Shown: piece by piece, positions 62,690 to 64,000 of the stretch
Layout of the letters: the number at the start of each line of letters is the position of its first letter
How positions within the stretch are numbered: the stretch's first letter is position 1
Assembly: GCA_025345505.1 (NCBI GenBank)
Contig: JANVCC010000021.1
Coordinates: forward strand, 27,972,970-28,036,969
Source of the DNA: Todiramphus chloris collaris
Lineage: Eukaryota; Chordata; Aves; Coraciiformes; Alcedinidae
DNA: 64,000 nucleotides
Reading direction: 5' to 3'
Program-made: the position numbers and the translations under genes
The notes under the pieces: generated by a model
Database searches by the model: none
Told to the model about the DNA's origin: nothing
What the model saw: the letters and a program-made list of their open reading frames with translations, nothing else

Positions 62690-63560
62690 AGAAACAAAAG
62701 TTTGGGAGCCGCGTCCCTGGAGCTCCTGCCCGGCGACGGAGGCAGTCCCACGGCAGCGTCCTCCCCCCTCCGCCGTGCGCGGGGCGCAGCGGGACCCCGG
62801 CCCGGCGCGGGGGAACCGAGGCAGCTGGCGGGACGCTCTCCCCGCGGGCAGGGGTCCGGGGACGACGCGGGGGTGACACACAAAAGGACCGGGGGAACGC
62901 CTCACCTCTACCCACCGCCGAGCTTCGGCAAACGCCGCCTGGCAGTCGCACTCTGCGTCCTCTCTCCCCTCCATGGCCGGCAGCGAGTTGAAGAAGCGAG
63001 GGGTGTGCGGGGGGAGAGGCGGCGGCGAGCGGCCGGTCCTACGGCGGGGTGGGGGCGCGGGGAGCAGCCGCTGTCATTCAGCTGCCTCCTTTTAACGCTC
63101 CCCGCGCCGTCTCCTCCCCCTCCGCCTCCTCCCCGCGGAGCTTCCCCTCCCAGGAGCTCGCTTGGCGCTCAGCGACCGCAAGAATTTGAAAGAGTCGCCG
63201 GCTGTAAAGCAACGCCGCCCTCCTCCCCGCTCCCCTGGGGGCAGCCGGACGCCCGGGAGGGGCTGCACCCCCGCGGCAGTGGCGGCGGCTGCGGCTCCGT
63301 CCCGCCGGCCCGCGGCGCCCCTCGTCCTCCCGCCCGGTGGAGGCCGCCCCCGGCGGCTCCCGCCCCGACGCATACCAGGAATAGCTGGGGACAATCGCAC
63401 CTTTCAGGGCCGGCCACCTCCGCCCCGGCCCCCGCCACCTGCTGCCCCGCGCACCTCCCTCGCCCCGCCGGGACAACGAGAGCCCAGGTCCCGCGCCGAC
63501 TCCCTCAACGCCGGGTCTCCCCGGCAGCCATGGGCAGCGCCGTGATGCGGGGGGCGAAAC
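62690..63560. promoter_or_regulatory. LMO7: CpG island and presumed LMO7 promoter
   Basis: The stretch is strongly GC-rich and dense in CpG, unlike the AT-rich tens of kilobases to its left, and it encloses coding exon 1. Tracts such as gcggcggcgagcggccgg, ggggtgggggcgcgggg and ccgccccggcccccgcc contain GC-box-like cores on both strands. I saw no convincing TATA box, which fits a CpG-island promoter with dispersed starts. The transcription start is not visible from sequence alone; by position it should lie a few hundred bases above 62974. Several ATG-opened frames run through the island on both strands, as expected for GC-rich DNA. On the minus strand, those at 63476, 63438 and 63400 could act as upstream ORFs if transcription starts above them. 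Confidence 0.8.
62906..62974 (-). CDS. LMO7: LMO7 coding exon 1 (residues 1-23)
   Basis: The exon starts at an ATG in a strong Kozak context (gccggccATGG, G at -3 and +4) inside a CpG island. It encodes 23 residues: an acidic, cysteine-containing leader, MEGREDAECDCQ, and then AFAEARRWVE, the first helix of the CH domain. It ends on a whole codon (GAG) followed by the donor gtgagg. The next exon opens with ACA, giving RRWVE-TVTG across the junction, as expected for helix A of a type-3 CH domain. The start was chosen because the frame, the Kozak context and the CpG-island position agree. Other first exons known for mammalian LMO7 were not recognised in the first intron. The leader is less conserved than the helix and carries less weight. 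Confidence 0.9.
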
Positions 63561-64000
63561 GGTTCCACACTTTGCGGAGTTGTCCCGAAGTTAGGAGCCC
63601 GGGTTCCAAGTTAGGAGCCTCTTCTACTGCCCTGGAAGACGTGAGACATCCACAGGTTGTTTTGAACTCTTTTCACACAAAATGACTGAAAGCGGAGATG
63701 CCAGGGGCAGAGCTAGAGCCGCACGGCTTCCCTCCATGCTTCCCTCTTACTCTCAGCACCGTTTGCATCAGTTCTGCTTCTGCTCACAGTACCCCCACCG
63801 GTGCCCGCTGCTTTATTTCACTCGTGTCTCAGCCTCCGGTACACTGCAGCAGATTCACGGTCACTTCTCCGCTCCCCCCTCTGCCTGGGCTCCGACCTAA
63901 AGCCCTGGCTGGGTACGGACATTCTCAGCTCGGCTGCTCCCGGGGCTGGGTGGGTGCCGAGCTGGGCTCTGGACCCTGCGGTACCACAAACGTCGGGGGA
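63561..64000. other. Upstream flank of LMO7, no gene recognised
   Basis: Composition falls back from the CpG island to moderate GC. A short open frame on the plus strand (63682-63900) has no recognisable domain and looks like chance. In mammals UCHL3 lies upstream of LMO7 in the same direction, but none of its exons is recognisable in these 440 bases. Confidence 0.5.

Larger units (their letters stand above)
26375..62905 (-). other. LMO7: LMO7 intron 1 (about 36.5 kb)
   Basis: The intron is bounded by the donor gtgagg after exon 1 and the acceptor ttgtag before exon 2. It contains no further host exon that I can support. Stretches without named features (26375-40440, 40491-43237, 43754-56679 and 57012-62690) are AT-rich single-copy-looking DNA with scattered A-rich tracts, short dinucleotide repeats and chance open frames. 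Named contents are CR1 fragments at 40441-40490, 43238-43330 and about 56680-57011, a putative solo LTR at 43331-43753, an A/C-rich tract at 45622-45856, and a possible old repeat near 39560. A large first intron starting in a CpG island is a common vertebrate arrangement and may carry enhancers or alternative first exons. Confidence 0.9.
1..62974 (-). other. LMO7: 5' part of the LMO7 gene (gene span, partial)
   Basis: Four minus-strand coding exons join in frame into the N-terminus and most of a calponin-homology domain. The joined protein carries the motifs [19 protein letters not shown] and [19 protein letters not shown], which match my memory of vertebrate LMO7. The paralog LIMCH1 reads instead ESQLFDPSDLQDTSNRV, so LMO7 is preferred. 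LMO7 is known as a large cytoskeletal scaffold with CH, PDZ and LIM domains. It is linked to adherens junctions (afadin and alpha-actinin), to emerin and to actin regulation. Only the start of the protein is here; the gene continues below coordinate 1. Exon-to-exon phases are 0, 2, 0 and 2. Gene identity rests on recalled sequence, not on a search. Confidence 0.93.

Noticed and set aside
62702-63685. 327-codon open frame on the plus strand
   Set aside because: It lies in the CpG island, is rich in Pro, Arg, Gly and Ala, has no domain, and runs antisense to LMO7 exon 1. Long chance frames are expected in such GC-rich DNA.
1-64000. CRISPR arrays, operons, tRNA or rRNA genes, prokaryotic mobile elements
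   Set aside because: No regularly spaced repeats, cloverleaf or rRNA sequence were recognised, and the window is vertebrate intronic DNA.

Overview
This is vertebrate, almost certainly avian, nuclear DNA. The evidence is split coding exons with GT/AG introns, a CpG-island promoter, several CR1 LINE pieces typical of birds, and two solo LTRs, one of them flanked by a clean 5-bp target-site duplication. There is no dense prokaryotic or viral coding anywhere. Of 64 kb I can support only 317 bases of host coding sequence. Nearly all open frames visible in the window are chance frames, low-complexity frames, or remnants of CR1.

The window is the 5' part of one gene on the minus strand, which I identify as LMO7 (LIM domain only 7). 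Four coding exons, read from high to low coordinates, are 62974-62906 (start codon), 26374-26304, 22729-22660 and 3351-3245. Splice sites and reading phases fit exactly. Together they encode 105 full codons plus two bases of the next: a short N-terminus and roughly the first three quarters of a calponin-homology (CH) domain. The rest of the CH domain and the PDZ, coiled-coil and LIM parts would lie below coordinate 1. Introns are about 36.5 kb, 3.6 kb and 19.3 kb, and the next one is at least 3.2 kb.

Layout: 1-3244 is the intron after exon 4, with an odd unassigned block at about 1650-2130. 3352-22659 is intron 3, holding an assembly gap of 100 Ns inside G-rich sequence (7870-7969), a 1.4-kb 5'-truncated CR1 in minus orientation (about 13594-15000) and a 562-bp solo LTR (15048-15609). 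22730-26303 is intron 2. 26375-62905 is the large first intron, with a CR1 tail abutting a second putative solo LTR (about 43238-43753), two plus-strand CR1 fragments (40441-40490 and about 56680-57011), and long A/C-rich tracts. About 62690-63560 is the CpG island covering exon 1, its 5' UTR and the presumed promoter. 63560-64000 is upstream flank.

I found no unfamiliar multi-gene system. The most useful observations are the secure exon reconstruction, the two LTRs lying antisense to the host gene, the gap bounded by G homopolymers, the pair of exons that are frame-neutral only when skipped together, and an unassigned block near the left edge.
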